Positions 5,709 to 6,047 of a stretch of 6,047 nt of DNA are shown in pieces (positions within the stretch are counted from its first letter, which is position 1; the number at the start of each line of letters is the position of its first letter). The stretch covers positions 1 through 6,047 of the forward strand of contig CAYNTG010000111.1 of NCBI GenBank assembly GCA_964400105.1, given 5' to 3'. A program made the position numbers and the translations under genes. The notes beneath the pieces were generated by a model. The model was not told the origin of the DNA. It did no database searches and saw nothing but the letters and a program-made list of their open reading frames with translations. This DNA comes from CAYNTG01 sp964400105 (GTDB lineage: Bacteria; UBP14; UBA6098).

Positions 5709-5987
5709 TTGATTTGTTTGAGCTGGCGAAGGCGAATCGGCCTTATTGGAGCAATTCTCACAGACCTCGACGGGAAGATAGCTATAGTCAAATACACCAC
5801 GGATAATCCAGGTCCTTCCACTGTAATAATTTGTGGATCTCTTTTTCACAGTTTAACCGACACTTTAACAAAAGAAGGACTTTTAGTTGAATATGATAAC
5901 TTTTACGGCTGGCACAAACTGCGAGGATATGATATATATATCTTTGTCATTGATAGTCATTATACCTTAAAAAACAGAGGCGGTTAA
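5709..5987 (+). CDS. Hypothetical 92-residue protein
   Basis: I do not recognise this protein. TTG 5709 is preceded by AGGA at 5697-5700 with eight bases between, and by a promoter at 5641-5669, which together support expression. The frame is open only back to a TAA at 5688-5690 and contains no upstream ATG or GTG. The sequence begins MICLSWRRRIGLIGAIL and continues with LTDLDGKIAIVKYTTD, a hydrophobic TVIICGSLFHSL stretch and an aromatic C-terminal part (YDNFYGWHKLRGYDIYIFV). Composition is protein-like rather than low-complexity, with no signal peptide, no clear membrane helix and no known catalytic motif. It is more A/T-rich than the central operon, which could mean transfer or a decaying region. 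An opposing frame at 5849-5613 covers the 38-bp element and the ferredoxin promoter and is less credible. Confidence 0.4.
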   Translation: MICLSWRRRIGLIGAILTDLDGKIAIVKYTTDNPGPSTVIICGSLFHSLTDTLTKEGLLVEYDNFYGWHKLRGYDIYIFVIDSHYTLKNRGG

Positions 5988-6047
5988 GCGCGTAGCGGCG
6001 GTTCGAGACAACGACCTCTACATCGAAAAAAAGGGCACCGATTTTAT
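5971..6047 (+). other. Open frame without start codon, running off the window edge
   Basis: From 5971 a plus-strand frame stays open to the end and reads KTEAVKRVAAVRDNDLYIE followed by KKGTDF. The amino-acid string looks coding, but there is no ATG, GTG or TTG in it and a TAA lies directly before. It is offset by one base from the preceding ORF, so it could be the detached end of a frameshifted gene or a chance frame. No family can be assigned from 25 residues. Confidence 0.25.

Noticed and set aside
5613..5849. Minus-strand open frame of 78 residues with a CxxC motif, resembling a small zinc-finger protein.
   Set aside because: It overlaps the 38-bp element and the opposing ORF, and ends upstream of the ferredoxin promoter. 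Its C-terminal part is explained by the repeat. No ribosome binding site was evident.
5960..5990. Programmed -1 frameshift at A AAA AAC (5969-5975) at the end of the 92-residue ORF.
   Set aside because: The heptamer is in the right phase, but the -1 frame hits a TAG within a few codons. The coding-looking downstream frame is the +1 frame.

Overview
The window looks like a piece of a Gram-negative genome from the Fibrobacteres-Chlorobi-Bacteroidetes (FCB) side of the tree, quite possibly an uncultured candidate phylum. The evidence is a secreted protein with a C-terminal domain resembling the type IX secretion (T9SS) sorting tail, an SH3b protein with a probable outer-membrane barrel, and a large lipoprotein with tandem Ig-like repeats. 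I cannot name a genus. The organism uses TTG starts readily, and promoters of the -35/-10 (TTGACA/TATAAT) type are easy to see.

Left part (1-1046): decayed mobile DNA on the minus strand. The first remnant is a frameshifted DDE transposase of the Mutator/IS256-like kind (58-472). The second is the N-terminal third of an IS5/IS1182-like transposase, interrupted by two stop codons and cut short (595-975). The stretch 473-594 between them holds nothing I can identify.

Centre (1047-5665): a compact convergent unit. A strong promoter (1102-1130) drives three plus-strand envelope genes: the T9SS-like secreted protein (1185-2135), the SH3b/barrel protein (2172-3386) and the Ig-repeat lipoprotein (3364-5313, overlapping its predecessor by 23 bases). 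A 56-residue 2[4Fe-4S] ferredoxin gene (5362-5532) faces them on the minus strand with its own promoter (5582-5610). The two transcripts meet at one hairpin terminator (5312-5339). Each promoter has the same 38-bp element upstream (34 of 38 bases identical), and in both cases it lies exactly 17 bases from the -35 box. The element contains a TGTCC-N7-GGACA dyad. The unit is therefore bounded by an inverted pair that could be a shared regulatory site or the ends of mobile elements. This is the most interesting feature of the window.

Right part (5640-6047): the right-hand element also carries a good promoter pointing outward, leading to an unrecognised 92-residue ORF with a TTG start (5709-5987). 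After it, an open frame without a start codon runs off the window edge.

The three envelope genes probably act together at the cell surface, but no substrate or enzymatic activity can be read from them. The ferredoxin is a generic electron carrier, and its link to the envelope genes rests only on the shared upstream element.
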